From Gallionellales bacterium 39-52-133 (lineage in GTDB: Bacteria; Pseudomonadota; Gammaproteobacteria; Burkholderiales; Gallionellaceae), in the NCBI GenBank assembly GCA_002278935.1, contig NCJL01000003.1, positions 297,816 to 361,815 on the forward strand: a DNA stretch of 64,000 nucleotides, read 5' to 3'. The notes under the pieces were generated by a model. The model made no database searches. It saw nothing but the letters and a program-made list of their open reading frames with translations, and was not told the DNA's origin. Every line of letters begins with the position of its first letter. The stretch's first letter is position 1. Below, in pieces: positions 1 through 9,527 of this stretch. The translations under genes and the position numbers were made by a program.

Positions 1-1
1 T

Positions 2-673
2 TATCTGGAAGATTTTGCCAATAATTTCCCTGATCGCGTGGACGAGTATGAAACGCTGCTGACCGATAACCGTATCTGGAAGCAGCGTACGGTGGGTATC
101 GGTATTCTGTCACCAGAGCGCGCGAAAGCGCTGGGCATGACCGGCCCGATGTTGCGCGGCTCGGGGGTGGTGTGGGATCTGCGCAAGCATCAACCTTACT
201 CGGTTTACGACAAGCTGGATTTTGATATACCGGTGGGCGTGGAAGGCGATTGTTACGACCGCTATCTGGTGCGTGTGGAAGAAATGCGCCAGTCCAACCG
301 CATCATCAAGCAGTGCATCGCGTGGCTGCGTGACCATCCCGGCGCTGTGATGAGCGAAAACCACAAAGTCGCGCCGCCTGCACGCGAGGGCATGAAGCAG
401 AATATGGAAGAACTGATCCATCACTTCAAGCTGTTTACCGAGGGCATGCATGTGCCGCCGGGTGAAGCCTATGCCGCGGTTGAACACCCCAAGGGCGAGT
501 TTGGCATCTACATCGTGTCGGACGGCGCGAACAAGCCCTATCGCCTGAAGATACGCGCTCCCGGCTACCCGCATCTGGCAGCGCTGGATGAGATGGCGCG
601 CGGTCACATGCTGGCTGACGTGGTGGCCATTATTGGCACGCAGGATATTGTTTTTGGCGAGATAGATCGTTAA
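2..673 (+). CDS. nuoD: NADH-quinone oxidoreductase subunit D, C-terminal part
   Basis: This is the 3' part of the 49-kDa (NuoD) subunit of complex I; the reading frame is open from the first bases of the window, so the start lies upstream. NuoD is a peripheral-arm subunit that with NuoB forms the quinone-reduction site. The visible part has the family C-terminus, with a Gly-rich stretch [15 protein letters not shown], the [14 protein letters not shown] segment and an ending in [12 protein letters not shown], which is typical of NuoD. It is the first gene of a co-directional nuo operon and ends 25 bp before nuoE. Confidence 0.96.
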   Translation, partial: YLEDFANNFPDRVDEYETLLTDNRIWKQRTVGIGILSPERAKALGMTGPMLRGSGVVWDLRKHQPYSVYDKLDFDIPVGVEGDCYDRYLVRVEEMRQSNRIIKQCIAWLRDHPGAVMSENHKVAPPAREGMKQNMEELIHHFKLFTEGMHVPPGEAYAAVEHPKGEFGIYIVSDGANKPYRLKIRAPGYPHLAALDEMARGHMLADVVAIIGTQDIVFGEIDR

Positions 674-698
674 TTGTTTTTAGAGAGATAGAACGCGA

Positions 699-1178
699 AT
701 GTTATCCGATCAAATTCAAACTCAAATAAACCGCGAGCTGGGCAAATATCCGGCCGACCAGAAGCAGTCTGCCGTGATGGCCGCGCTGCGTTTTGTGCAG
801 GATGAAAAAGGCTGGATTGCCAACGAGGATATGGCCGACATTGCGGTTTATCTGGGCATGCCGCAAATGGCCGTGTTTGAAGTTGCCACTTTTTATCATA
901 TGTACAACCTGAAGCCTATGGGCAGGCACACGCTGACTGTATGCACCAATATTTCCTGCATGCTATGCGGCTCCGGCGAAACAGTTGAGCATCTCAGCAA
1001 GCGTCTGGGGATCGGTTTAGGCGAGGTGACAGCGGACGGCAAATTTGGCCTGCGCGAAGGTGAATGCATGGGTGCCTGCGTGGATGCGCCGATGTTCACG
1101 ATCAACAACAAGAAATTATGCGGACGCCTGACCAGCGAAAAGATTGATCAAATTCTTGCGGAGCTGGACAAGCAATGA
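699..1178 (+). CDS. nuoE: NADH-quinone oxidoreductase subunit E
   Basis: 24-kDa subunit of the NADH-dehydrogenase module of complex I, a thioredoxin-fold protein carrying a [2Fe-2S] cluster. The 159-residue length is normal. The cluster ligands are visible as C82 and C87 (CTNISC) and C123 and C127 (CMGAC), matching the C-x4-C and C-x3-C pattern of the family. The start ATG follows an AGAGAGA-like Shine-Dalgarno stretch. The stop overlaps the start of nuoF, which implies translational coupling. Confidence 0.97.
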   Translation: MLSDQIQTQINRELGKYPADQKQSAVMAALRFVQDEKGWIANEDMADIAVYLGMPQMAVFEVATFYHMYNLKPMGRHTLTVCTNISCMLCGSGETVEHLSKRLGIGLGEVTADGKFGLREGECMGACVDAPMFTINNKKLCGRLTSEKIDQILAELDKQ

Positions 1179-2446
1179 ACGCACCTATTCTCCTCAATAC
1201 CTCGCATTTCGACAAGCCGTGGACGCTGGAAAACTACCTTAAAGTAGGCGGCTATCAGGCGCTGCGCAAAGTGATAGAAAACAAAATGTCGGCAGATGAC
1301 ATCATCGCCGAAGTGAAGGCCTCGGGTCTGCGCGGTCGCGGTGGTGCGGGTTTCCCCACCGGGCTGAAATGGAGCTTCATGCCGCGCAATTACGAGGGTG
1401 ACAAATACCTGGTGTGCAACTCGGATGAAGGCGAGCCGGGCACCTGCAAGGACAGGGATATTCTGCGCTTTAACCCGCACAGCCTGATCGAAGGTATGGC
1501 GATTGCCGCTTACACCATGAGTGTTAAGGTGGGTTATAACTACGTGCACGGCGAAATCTACGAGGCTTACGAGCGCATGGAAGCGGCCTGTGAAGAAGCG
1601 CGCAAGGCGGGCTATCTGGGCAATAATATTCTGGGTTCCGGTTTTGTCTTCGATCTGCATAACCATCTGGGCTACGGTGCCTATGTGTGCGGTGAAGAAA
1701 CTGCTCTGCTGGAGTCGCTGGAGGGCAAAAAAGGCCAGCCCCGCTTCAAGCCGCCTTTCCCCGCCAGCTTTGGCCTGTATGGCAAGCCGACCACCATCAA
1801 CAACACCGAAACTTTTGCCAGCATTCCCTACATTATCCGCGAGGGCGGCAAGAAGTTTGCCGATATGGGCGTGCCGAACAGCGGCGGCGTCAAGCTGTTC
1901 TCCGTATCCGGCCATGTGAACAATCCCGGCAATTTTGAAGTGCCGCTGGGTACGCCGTTCAAGAAGCTGCTGGAGATGGCCGGCGGTGTGCGTGGCGGGC
2001 GCAAGCTGAAAGCCGTGATCCCCGGCGGTTCCTCGATGCCGGTGTTGCCGGGCGAGATCATGATGGATCTGAACATGGATTTTGATTCGATCCAGAAGGC
2101 GGGTTCCTATCTTGGTACGGGTGCGGTGATCGTGATGGACGAGACCACCTGCATGGTGCGCGCGCTGGAACGCCTGTCATATTTTTACTTCGAAGAATCT
2201 TGCGGTCAGTGCACGCCGTGCCGCGAAGGCACCGGCTGGCTGTACCGCATCGTGCACCGTATCGAAAAAGGCGAGGGTCGACCCGAAGATCTGGATTTGC
2301 TGCTGAGCCTGTGCGAAAACATTGCGGGCCGCACCATCTGCGCGCTGGGCGATGCGGCGGCGTGGCCGGTACAGGGCTTCCTCAAGCATTATCGCAGCGA
2401 GTTTGAATACCACATCGAGCACAAGCGTTGCTTGGTAAAAGACTAA
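1175..2446 (+). CDS. nuoF: NADH-quinone oxidoreductase subunit F
   Basis: 51-kDa flavoprotein that binds NADH and FMN and a [4Fe-4S] cluster; it is the electron entry point of complex [11 protein letters not shown] at residues 54-63 is the nucleotide-binding loop, [15 protein letters not shown] is the conserved FMN-region signature, and [12 protein letters not shown] near residue 345 carries three cluster cysteines, with the fourth in the following RTICALGD segment. The 423-residue length is normal. The start overlaps the nuoE stop by 4 bp, and nuoG begins 15 bp after the stop. Confidence 0.98.
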   Translation: MNAPILLNTSHFDKPWTLENYLKVGGYQALRKVIENKMSADDIIAEVKASGLRGRGGAGFPTGLKWSFMPRNYEGDKYLVCNSDEGEPGTCKDRDILRFNPHSLIEGMAIAAYTMSVKVGYNYVHGEIYEAYERMEAACEEARKAGYLGNNILGSGFVFDLHNHLGYGAYVCGEETALLESLEGKKGQPRFKPPFPASFGLYGKPTTINNTETFASIPYIIREGGKKFADMGVPNSGGVKLFSVSGHVNNPGNFEVPLGTPFKKLLEMAGGVRGGRKLKAVIPGGSSMPVLPGEIMMDLNMDFDSIQKAGSYLGTGAVIVMDETTCMVRALERLSYFYFEESCGQCTPCREGTGWLYRIVHRIEKGEGRPEDLDLLLSLCENIAGRTICALGDAAAWPVQGFLKHYRSEFEYHIEHKRCLVKD

Positions 2447-2461
2447 ACGGTTAGGTGAGCA

Positions 2462-4804
2462 ATGATCAATATTGAAATTGACGGCAAAAAGGTCGAGGTT
2501 GAAAACGGCCGCAGCGTGATCGAGGCAGCTCATCAGGCTGGCATCTACATCCCGCACTTCTGTTATCACAAAAAATTATCCATCGCGGCCAATTGCCGCA
2601 TGTGTCTGGTGCAGGTTGAAAAGGCTCCCAAGCCTTTGCCTGCCTGCGCCACCCCGGTGGCCGAGGGCATGAAGGTGTTTACCGCTTCCGAGCAGGCGGT
2701 AAAGGCGCAAAAGGGCGTGATGGAATTTCTGCTGATCAACCATCCGCTGGATTGCCCGATTTGCGACCAGGGCGGTGAGTGCGAGTTGCAGGATCTGGCC
2801 GTCGGATACGGCGGCAGCGCATCGCGTTACCAGGAAGAAAAGCGCGTGGTATTGCACAAGGATATCGGACCCCTGGTTTCAGCCGAGGAGATGAGCCGCT
2901 GCATTAACTGTACCCGTTGCGTGCGTTTCGGTATTGAAATCGGCGGCGAGATGGAGCTGGGGCAGGCCTTCCGCGGCGAGCATGCCGAGATTATGAGTTT
3001 TGTGTCGGGTACGGTAAATTCAGAGCTGTCCGGCAATATGATAGACCTGTGCCCGGTCGGCGCGCTCACCAGCAAGCCGTTCCGCTACAAGGCGCGCACC
3101 TGGGAGTTGTCACGCCGCAAATCAATCAGCCCGCACGACAGCCTGGGTTCCAATCTGGCGGTTCAGGTCATGGACAATCGCGTGATGCGCGTATTGCCGC
3201 TGGAGAATGAAGCGGTCAACGAATGCTGGCTATCGGACAAGGATCGCTTCAGTTATGAAGGGTTGAATTCCGCACAGCGCCTGACCAGGCCCATGCTCAA
3301 GCAGGGCGGTCGCTGGCAGGAAGTTGAGTGGCAGGTTGCGCTGGAGTACGTGGCGAATGGCTTGCGCCAGGTTGGCAAGGAAGCCGGCGCCGAAAATATT
3401 GGCGCGCTGGCCACGGGCAACTCCACGCTGGAAGAAATGTATCTGCTGCAGAAACTCGTGCGCGGACTGGGTAGCGATAACGTCGATTTCCGTTTACGCC
3501 AGGCCGATTTCAGCGCCGATGGCAAGCAACTTGGCGCGCCGTGGTTAGGCATGTCTGTGGCAGAGCTCAATCAGGCGGATCGCTTCCTGCTGGTCGGCAG
3601 CTTCCTGCGCAAAGATCAGCCGCTGCTGGCTGCAAGAATACGTCATGCCGTCAAACGCGGCGCACAGGCCAGCGTGCTGCATAGCGCGGACGATGATCTG
3701 CTGATGAAAGTGGCGAACAAGCTGATTGTTGCGCCGTCGGAGATGGTGTCCATGCTGGCGCAAATTCTGCAAACGCTGGCAGCCGAAAAGAAAGCCGCAG
3801 TGGATGCCAGCGTGCAGCCTTTGCTGCAGGGTGTCGCGACATCCGCCACGGCACAGGCTATCGCCAGAAGCCTGATGAGCGGTGAACGCAGCGTTATTTT
3901 GCTGGGCAACTTCGCGCAGCAGCATCCGCAGGCAGCCCAGCTGCAACTGCTGGCGCAGCATATTGCCGCGCTGTGCAATGGCAGGTTCGGTTTCCTCGGC
4001 GAGGCGGCAAACAGTGTGGGCGGATATCTCGCGCAGGCAGTGCCGTCCGCAAAGGGCATGAATGCTGCGGCGATGCTGGCATCGCCGCGCAAGGCTTATC
4101 TGCTGCTGAACGTCGAAGCGGAACTGGATACGCAAAATGGTGCGCAGGCTGTCGCGGCGATGCAGGCGGCCGATATGGTGGTGGCACTTTCCGCCTACAA
4201 GCATCAGGCCAGCGAATATGCCGACGTGATGCTGCCGATTTCACCGTTCACTGAAACTTCCGGTACTTTTGTGAATACCGAAGGCCGTGTGCAAAGCTTC
4301 AAGGGCGCAGTCAAGCCACTGGGCGAGGCGCGTCCCGCGTGGAAAGTGTTGCGCGTACTGGGCAATCTGCTGAATGTGGCCGGCTTCGACTACGACAGCA
4401 GCGAAGCGGTGCGCGACGAAGTGCTGAAGGGTATGGAGGTCAGCAGCAAACTGAACAATCAATTGCAGGGTTTGACCGTGCAGCCTGCGGCAGCGATGCA
4501 CGGCTTGCAGCGCGTTTCCGAGGTGCCGATCTATGCAACGGATGCTGTTGTGCGCCGCTCTGCGCCCTTGCAGGCAACCCATGATGCGTTGCCGCCGCAT
4601 GCAGCCATGCATGGCGAGGAATTGAAAAAACTGGGTGTGACGCCCGGTGCGCAGGTCAAAGTAAAAACGGCGCAGGGTAGTGCCCAGCTTGCGATAGCTG
4701 CGGATGATAAATTGCCGATGGGCGTAGTGCGTGTGGCGGCAGGCCATGCAAGCACGGCCTGGCTGGGTGCCATGTTTGGCACAATTTCGGTGGAGCGCGC
4801 GTAA
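2462..4804 (+). CDS. nuoG: NADH-quinone oxidoreductase subunit G
   Basis: 75-kDa iron-sulfur subunit of complex I. The N-terminal [2Fe-2S] domain has C34, C45, C48 and C62. The His-Cys [4Fe-4S] site is H94, C98, C101 and C107, and the next [4Fe-4S] cluster uses C147, C150, C153 and C197. The remaining 550 residues are a molybdopterin-oxidoreductase-like domain that has lost cofactor function in this family; no extra N7-type cysteine cluster was noticed. The 780-residue length is usual for betaproteobacterial NuoG. The stop codon abuts the nuoH start. Confidence 0.97.
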   Translation: MINIEIDGKKVEVENGRSVIEAAHQAGIYIPHFCYHKKLSIAANCRMCLVQVEKAPKPLPACATPVAEGMKVFTASEQAVKAQKGVMEFLLINHPLDCPICDQGGECELQDLAVGYGGSASRYQEEKRVVLHKDIGPLVSAEEMSRCINCTRCVRFGIEIGGEMELGQAFRGEHAEIMSFVSGTVNSELSGNMIDLCPVGALTSKPFRYKARTWELSRRKSISPHDSLGSNLAVQVMDNRVMRVLPLENEAVNECWLSDKDRFSYEGLNSAQRLTRPMLKQGGRWQEVEWQVALEYVANGLRQVGKEAGAENIGALATGNSTLEEMYLLQKLVRGLGSDNVDFRLRQADFSADGKQLGAPWLGMSVAELNQADRFLLVGSFLRKDQPLLAARIRHAVKRGAQASVLHSADDDLLMKVANKLIVAPSEMVSMLAQILQTLAAEKKAAVDASVQPLLQGVATSATAQAIARSLMSGERSVILLGNFAQQHPQAAQLQLLAQHIAALCNGRFGFLGEAANSVGGYLAQAVPSAKGMNAAAMLASPRKAYLLLNVEAELDTQNGAQAVAAMQAADMVVALSAYKHQASEYADVMLPISPFTETSGTFVNTEGRVQSFKGAVKPLGEARPAWKVLRVLGNLLNVAGFDYDSSEAVRDEVLKGMEVSSKLNNQLQGLTVQPAAAMHGLQRVSEVPIYATDAVVRRSAPLQATHDALPPHAAMHGEELKKLGVTPGAQVKVKTAQGSAQLAIAADDKLPMGVVRVAAGHASTAWLGAMFGTISVERA

Positions 4805-5923
4805 ATGGAAGCTCAAGTACTGCATTTCTTTCAATGGTTTTGGGATCTGTTCGGGCTGTGGAATGTTGTCTGGTCGTTCGTTGAGCCAGTCTGGCCGCTG
4901 ATCTGGAACCTGATGAAGATCGTGGCCATTGTTGCACCGCTGATGATAGGGGTGGCTTACCTGACATACGCCGAGCGTAAAATTCTGGCTTATATGCAGG
5001 TGCGTGTCGGCCCGAACCGCGTCGGCTACTACGGCTTGTTGCAGCCGATTGCAGACGGCATCAAGCTGCTGTTCAAGGAATTGATTGTTCCTATCCGCTC
5101 CAACAAACTGCTGTTCGCCTTTGCGCCGGTGATGGTGCTTGCACCCGCCCTGGCCGCCTGGGCGGTGGTGCCGTTTGCCGATGGCATGGTGCTGGCGAAT
5201 ATCAACGCGGGTCTGCTGTTTATTCTGGCGATGACTTCTATCGGCGTGTACGGCGTGATTATCGCGGGCTGGTCGTCCAATTCCAAATATGCTTTCCTCG
5301 GCGCGATGCGCTCGGCGGCGCAGATGGTGTCGTACGAATTGCCGATGGGTTTTGCGCTGGTGTGCGTGCTGCTGGCGGCGCAGAGCATGAACCTGACGGA
5401 TATCGTGATGGGCCAGCAAAGCAATGCCGGCATGCTGGGCTGGTATTTTGTGCCGCTGTTCCCGATGTTTATCGTGTATCTGATTTCGGGTGTGGCGGAA
5501 ACCAACCGTGCGCCGTTTGACATGGCCGAAGGCGAATCGGAGATTGTCGCGGGCTTCCATGTGGAATATTCCGGCATGGGCTTCGCGCTGTTCTTCCTCG
5601 GCGAATATGCAAACATGATACTGATTGCCGGGCTGACCTCGCTGTTCTTCCTCGGTGGCTGGCTGAACCCATTCCATGGCTGGATGTTGGTGGGCGCCCT
5701 GACCGAATGGGTTCCCGGCATTGTGTGGCTGCTGGGCAAAATGTTCTTCGTGCTGTTCCTGTTCCTGTGGTTCCGTGCAACTTTCCCGCGCTATCGCTAT
5801 GACCAGTTGATGCGTCTGGGCTGGAAGGTGCTGATTCCGCTTACGCTGGTCTGGGTTGTTGTGGTTGCCGCCTGGATGCAAACACCGTATTGGCTGTGGA
5901 CACCCGCGTCCGTGCAAGGATAA
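4805..5923 (+). CDS. nuoH: NADH-quinone oxidoreductase subunit H
   Basis: ND1-type membrane subunit that joins the peripheral arm to the membrane arm and forms the roof of the quinone chamber. It is strongly hydrophobic with about eight membrane helices. The motifs [20 protein letters not shown] and [18 protein letters not shown] are diagnostic of NuoH. The 372-residue length is slightly longer than the E. coli protein because of an N-terminal extension of about 30 residues. It is translated directly after nuoG with no gap, and nuoI follows after 3 bp. Confidence 0.98.
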   Translation: MEAQVLHFFQWFWDLFGLWNVVWSFVEPVWPLIWNLMKIVAIVAPLMIGVAYLTYAERKILAYMQVRVGPNRVGYYGLLQPIADGIKLLFKELIVPIRSNKLLFAFAPVMVLAPALAAWAVVPFADGMVLANINAGLLFILAMTSIGVYGVIIAGWSSNSKYAFLGAMRSAAQMVSYELPMGFALVCVLLAAQSMNLTDIVMGQQSNAGMLGWYFVPLFPMFIVYLISGVAETNRAPFDMAEGESEIVAGFHVEYSGMGFALFFLGEYANMILIAGLTSLFFLGGWLNPFHGWMLVGALTEWVPGIVWLLGKMFFVLFLFLWFRATFPRYRYDQLMRLGWKVLIPLTLVWVVVVAAWMQTPYWLWTPASVQG

Positions 5924-5926
5924 AAA

Positions 5927-6415
5927 ATGCAAAAAATCACTCATTTAATTAAAAGCTTCATGCTGTGGGAACTGCTCAAGGGCATGGCCCTGACAGGCCG
6001 CTATATGTTTGCACGCAACATCACCGTGCATTTCCCCGAAGAAAAAACCCCGCAAAGTTTCCGTTTTCGCGGCCTGCATGCGCAGCGCAGATACGCCAAT
6101 GGCGAAGAGCGTTGCATCGGCTGCAAGCTGTGCGAAGCGGTATGCCCGGCGCTGGCAATCAAAATCGAGACCGAGGAACGTGCCGATGGAACACGGCGCA
6201 CGACCCAGTACGATATCGATCTGGTGAAATGCATCTTCTGTGGATTCTGCGAAGAGGCCTGCCCGGTGGATGCCATCGTGGAAACTCGCATATTGGAATA
6301 TCACGGTGAAAAACGCGGTGATCTTTACTACACCAAAGAAATGTTGCTGGCCGTAGGCGATAAATACGAGGCGCAAATCGCCAAAGATCGCGCGGCCGAC
6401 GCACCATACCGTTAA
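5927..6415 (+). CDS. nuoI: NADH-quinone oxidoreductase subunit I
   Basis: TYKY-type ferredoxin subunit of complex I carrying clusters N6a and N6b. Two classical [4Fe-4S] motifs are visible: C63, C66, C69 and C73 ([12 protein letters not shown]) and C102, C105, C108 and C112 ([12 protein letters not shown]). The 162-residue length matches the family. It lies 3 bp behind nuoH in the operon. Confidence 0.98.
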   Translation: MQKITHLIKSFMLWELLKGMALTGRYMFARNITVHFPEEKTPQSFRFRGLHAQRRYANGEERCIGCKLCEAVCPALAIKIETEERADGTRRTTQYDIDLVKCIFCGFCEEACPVDAIVETRILEYHGEKRGDLYYTKEMLLAVGDKYEAQIAKDRAADAPYR

Positions 6416-6430
6416 CAATAGGAAGTGCTT

Positions 6431-7045
6431 ATGAATCTGGAAACACTGATGTTTTATCTGTTGTCCGCACTGACCGTGTTTGCCGCACTGCGCGTGATTA
6501 CTTCGCGCAATCCGGTGCATGCGGCGCTGTTTCTGGTGCTGGCATTTTTCAGCACTGCCGGCATCTGGATGTTGCTGGAAGCAGAATTCCTGGCGCTGAC
6601 GCTGGTGCTGGTTTATGTGGGCGCGGTGATGGTGTTGTTCCTGTTTGTGGTGATGATGCTGGATATTAATCTGGAGCGCCTGCGCGTGGGTTTCTGGAAG
6701 TGGTTCCCGTTCGCCGCGATTCTGGCGGTGGTGCTGCTGGTTGAAATGGTGATGGTGCTGGGATCGTCCAGCACCGCAGGCACCAATGTCAATGTGGCGA
6801 AGCATGCTGCGGATTACAGCAATACCAAGGAACTGGGCCGCCTGATCTATACCGAATACATCTATGCGTTTGAGCTGGCCGCTGTGCTGTTGCTGGTGGC
6901 TATCATTGCAGCGATTGCGCTGACCCTGCGCCAGCGCAGCGGTACCAAACATCAGGTACAGGGCGACCAAATACAGGTCAGGAGCAAAGATCGGGTGCGC
7001 ATTGTCTCCATGCCATCTGTGGCCAGGCCTGACACCAGAAAATAA
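6431..7045 (+). CDS. nuoJ: NADH-quinone oxidoreductase subunit J
   Basis: ND6-type membrane subunit of complex I with five predicted membrane helices; the segment LVYVGAVMVLFLFVVMML is the conserved pi-bulge helix region. ATG at 6431 is preferred over an in-frame GTG at 6425 because GGAAG at 6421-6425 sits at normal spacing from it. The C-terminal tail after the last helix is polar and Arg-rich. Followed by nuoK after 32 bp. Confidence 0.95.
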   Translation: MNLETLMFYLLSALTVFAALRVITSRNPVHAALFLVLAFFSTAGIWMLLEAEFLALTLVLVYVGAVMVLFLFVVMMLDINLERLRVGFWKWFPFAAILAVVLLVEMVMVLGSSSTAGTNVNVAKHAADYSNTKELGRLIYTEYIYAFELAAVLLLVAIIAAIALTLRQRSGTKHQVQGDQIQVRSKDRVRIVSMPSVARPDTRK

Positions 7046-7077
7046 AAATTATTCAATATAATCAAGGGGTTATATAA

Positions 7078-7389
7078 ATGCTGAATCTGAGTTTGTCGCA
7101 TTTTCTGGTACTGGGCGCCGTATTGTTCGCCATCAGTATCGTCGGCATTTTTTTAAATCGAAAAAACCTCATCGTGCTGCTGATGGCAATCGAGCTGATG
7201 TTGCTGGCGGTGAATACCAACTTCATCGCATTTTCGCATTACCTGAATGACGTTTCCGGGCAGATTTTCGTATTCTTTATTTTGACTGTTGCAGCAGCAG
7301 AAGCGGCGATAGGCCTGGCGATTCTGATCGTGTTGTTCCGTAACCTGCGCACGATCAATGTTGACGATCTTGGCAGCCTGAAGGGTTAA
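7078..7389 (+). CDS. nuoK: NADH-quinone oxidoreductase subunit K
   Basis: ND4L-type membrane subunit with three membrane helices. The conserved intramembrane glutamates are visible in [10 protein letters not shown] (helix 2) and in [12 protein letters not shown] (helix 3). The 103-residue length is typical. The start is preceded by AAGGGG, and the stop is 2 bp before the nuoL start. Confidence 0.97.
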   Translation: MLNLSLSHFLVLGAVLFAISIVGIFLNRKNLIVLLMAIELMLLAVNTNFIAFSHYLNDVSGQIFVFFILTVAAAEAAIGLAILIVLFRNLRTINVDDLGSLKG

Positions 7390-7391
7390 GT

Positions 7392-9458
7392 ATGATGAGC
7401 AATATGCAAAATCTGTATCTGCTGGTGCCGCTGGCGCCCTTGTTGGGCGCCATTGTCGCCGGTCTATTTGGCAAGGTTATCGGCCGTACCTGGACACACC
7501 GTTTCACTATCCTGATGGTGGCCGTATCTTTCGCCGCGTCGGTTGCGATTTTTCAGGATGTGCTGGCGGGTAACACCTTCAATGGCCCTGTTTACCAGTG
7601 GCTGACCGCAGGCGATACCAGCATAGATGTGGGTTTTATGATCGACCAGCTGACCGTGATGATGATGCTGGTGGTGACTTTTGTGTCGCTGATGGTGCAT
7701 ATCTATACCATAGGCTATATGTCGGAAGACAAGGGTTACCAGCGCTTCTTCAGTTACATTTCGCTGTTCACTTTCTCCATGCTGATGCTGGTGATGGCAA
7801 ACAATTTCATGCAGCTGTTCTTCGGCTGGGAAGCGGTGGGGCTGGTGTCCTATTTGCTGATCGGTTTCTGGTACGACCGCCCCACCGCAATCTATGCCAA
7901 CCTGAAGGCGTTCCTGGTTAACCGCGTGGGCGACTTTGGCTTCCTGCTCGGCATTGGGCTGGTGCTGATGGTCTTTGGCACGCTGGATTACCAGGCGGTG
8001 TTTGATGCAGCGAGCAGCCATGTCGGCATACTCGCGCCCATCCCCGGCATCTATGTCGACACGCTGACAGCCATCTGCATCCTGCTGTTCATCGGCGCAA
8101 TGGGCAAGTCGGCACAGTTTCCGCTGCATGTGTGGCTGCCCGACTCGATGGAAGGCCCGACGCCTATCTCCGCACTGATCCACGCCGCAACCATGGTGAC
8201 TGCCGGTATCTTTATGGTGGCGCGCATGTCGCCGCTGTTTGAGCTGTCCGATACCGCCTTGTCCTTTGTGATGGTGATCGGCGCGATCACTGCGCTATTC
8301 ATGGGTTTCCTCGGCATTATCCAGAACGATATCAAACGCGTGGTGGCCTATTCCACGCTGTCGCAACTGGGATACATGACGGTTGCACTGGGAGCCTCGG
8401 CCTACTCGGTTGCGGTGTTCCATTTGATGACCCACGCATTCTTCAAGGCCCTGCTGTTCCTCGCGGCCGGCTCGGTGATTATCGGCATGCACCACGTGCA
8501 GGATATCCGCCAGATGGGCGGCCTGCGCAAGTACATGAAAATCACGCATTGGACTTTTTTGGCCGGTTCGCTGGCACTCATCGGTACGCCCCTCTTGTCC
8601 GGCTTCTACTCCAAGGACAGCATCATCGAAGCGGTGGGCATGTCGCAACTGGCAGGGTCAGGCTTTGCCTACTTCGCCGTAGTGGCAGGCGTGTTCGTTA
8701 CGGCCTTCTATTCCTTCCGCTTGTATTTCCTGGTGTTCCATGGCGCAGAGCGTTTCGGCAAGGCTGAACATGCAGTGCATGCTGCCCCCAAAGCTGCTGC
8801 ACAGCATGACGCCCATCACGGCGCTGCCCATGACGACGACCATGCCAGCCATGAGCATCACGGACTGGCACCGGGAGAAAAGCCGCACGAAACGTCATGG
8901 GTAGTGTGGCTGCCGCTGGTTGCGCTGGCCATTCCATCGTTATTCATAGGCTATTTCACCATCGAGCCGATGTTGTTCGGTGGTTATTTCGACGGCGCGA
9001 TCGTGATCAACCAGCAGGCGCATCCTGTAATGCAGGAGATGCAGCACGAGTTCCACGGCGCGTGGGCGATGGCCATACATGGACTGATGACACTGCCTTT
9101 CTGGCTGGCGCTGGCCGGTGTCGTGACCGCTTGGTACTTCTACCTGAAAAATCCGGCCATCCCTGCCTGGATCAAGCAGAAATCCGGCTTTATTTACACG
9201 CTGCTGGAAAACAAATATTACTTCGACCGCTTTAACGACTGGTTCTTTGCCGCCGGTGCGCGCAACACCAGTCGCTTCCTGTGGAAGTTTGGCGACGTGA
9301 AGCTGATCGACGGCTTTTTTGTGAACGGCACAGCAAATCTGATTGGTAAATTCTCCACCGTGTTGCGCCGCATCCAGACCGGTTACATCTACCACTATGC
9401 CTTTGCCATGATCATCGGTGTGTTTGTGTTGCTGACAATAAAAACCTGGTTCAAGTAA
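7392..9458 (+). CDS. nuoL: NADH-quinone oxidoreductase subunit L
   Basis: Distal antiporter-like proton-pumping subunit of the complex I membrane arm. The Proton_antipo core is clear: the glutamate in LFFGWEAVGLVSYLLIGFW, the lysine in GAMGKSAQFPLHVWLPD and HAATMVTAGIFMV. The C-terminus includes the long lateral helix and final anchor expected for NuoL, and the 688-residue length is slightly long. Between two membrane helices, residues about 460-500 form a His- and Asp-rich loop with 11 histidines. That insert explains part of the extra length and looks lineage-specific. ATG ATG at 7392 leaves the exact start uncertain by one codon. Confidence 0.97.
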   Translation: MMSNMQNLYLLVPLAPLLGAIVAGLFGKVIGRTWTHRFTILMVAVSFAASVAIFQDVLAGNTFNGPVYQWLTAGDTSIDVGFMIDQLTVMMMLVVTFVSLMVHIYTIGYMSEDKGYQRFFSYISLFTFSMLMLVMANNFMQLFFGWEAVGLVSYLLIGFWYDRPTAIYANLKAFLVNRVGDFGFLLGIGLVLMVFGTLDYQAVFDAASSHVGILAPIPGIYVDTLTAICILLFIGAMGKSAQFPLHVWLPDSMEGPTPISALIHAATMVTAGIFMVARMSPLFELSDTALSFVMVIGAITALFMGFLGIIQNDIKRVVAYSTLSQLGYMTVALGASAYSVAVFHLMTHAFFKALLFLAAGSVIIGMHHVQDIRQMGGLRKYMKITHWTFLAGSLALIGTPLLSGFYSKDSIIEAVGMSQLAGSGFAYFAVVAGVFVTAFYSFRLYFLVFHGAERFGKAEHAVHAAPKAAAQHDAHHGAAHDDDHASHEHHGLAPGEKPHETSWVVWLPLVALAIPSLFIGYFTIEPMLFGGYFDGAIVINQQAHPVMQEMQHEFHGAWAMAIHGLMTLPFWLALAGVVTAWYFYLKNPAIPAWIKQKSGFIYTLLENKYYFDRFNDWFFAAGARNTSRFLWKFGDVKLIDGFFVNGTANLIGKFSTVLRRIQTGYIYHYAFAMIIGVFVLLTIKTWFK

Positions 9459-9461
9459 ATG

Positions 9462-9486
9462 ACAGTGTGTGCCGTGCACACGCTGT
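9462..9486. other. Hairpin between nuoL and nuoM
   Basis: ACAGTGTGTGC (9462-9472) and GCACACGCTGT (9476-9486) form an 11-bp stem with one G-T wobble and a 3-nt loop. No T-tract follows, so it is not an intrinsic terminator. A role in mRNA processing or stability is an inference only. Confidence 0.5.
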
Positions 9487-9527
9487 ATAGAAATCAAACA
9501 GTAGAAGCAATCTGAAGGATATTGAGT

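Noticed and set aside
4241..5944. Long minus-strand ORF of 567 codons opposite nuoG and nuoH
   Set aside because: It is the mirror of strongly conserved complex I genes, with His/Gln-rich composition typical of antisense frames.
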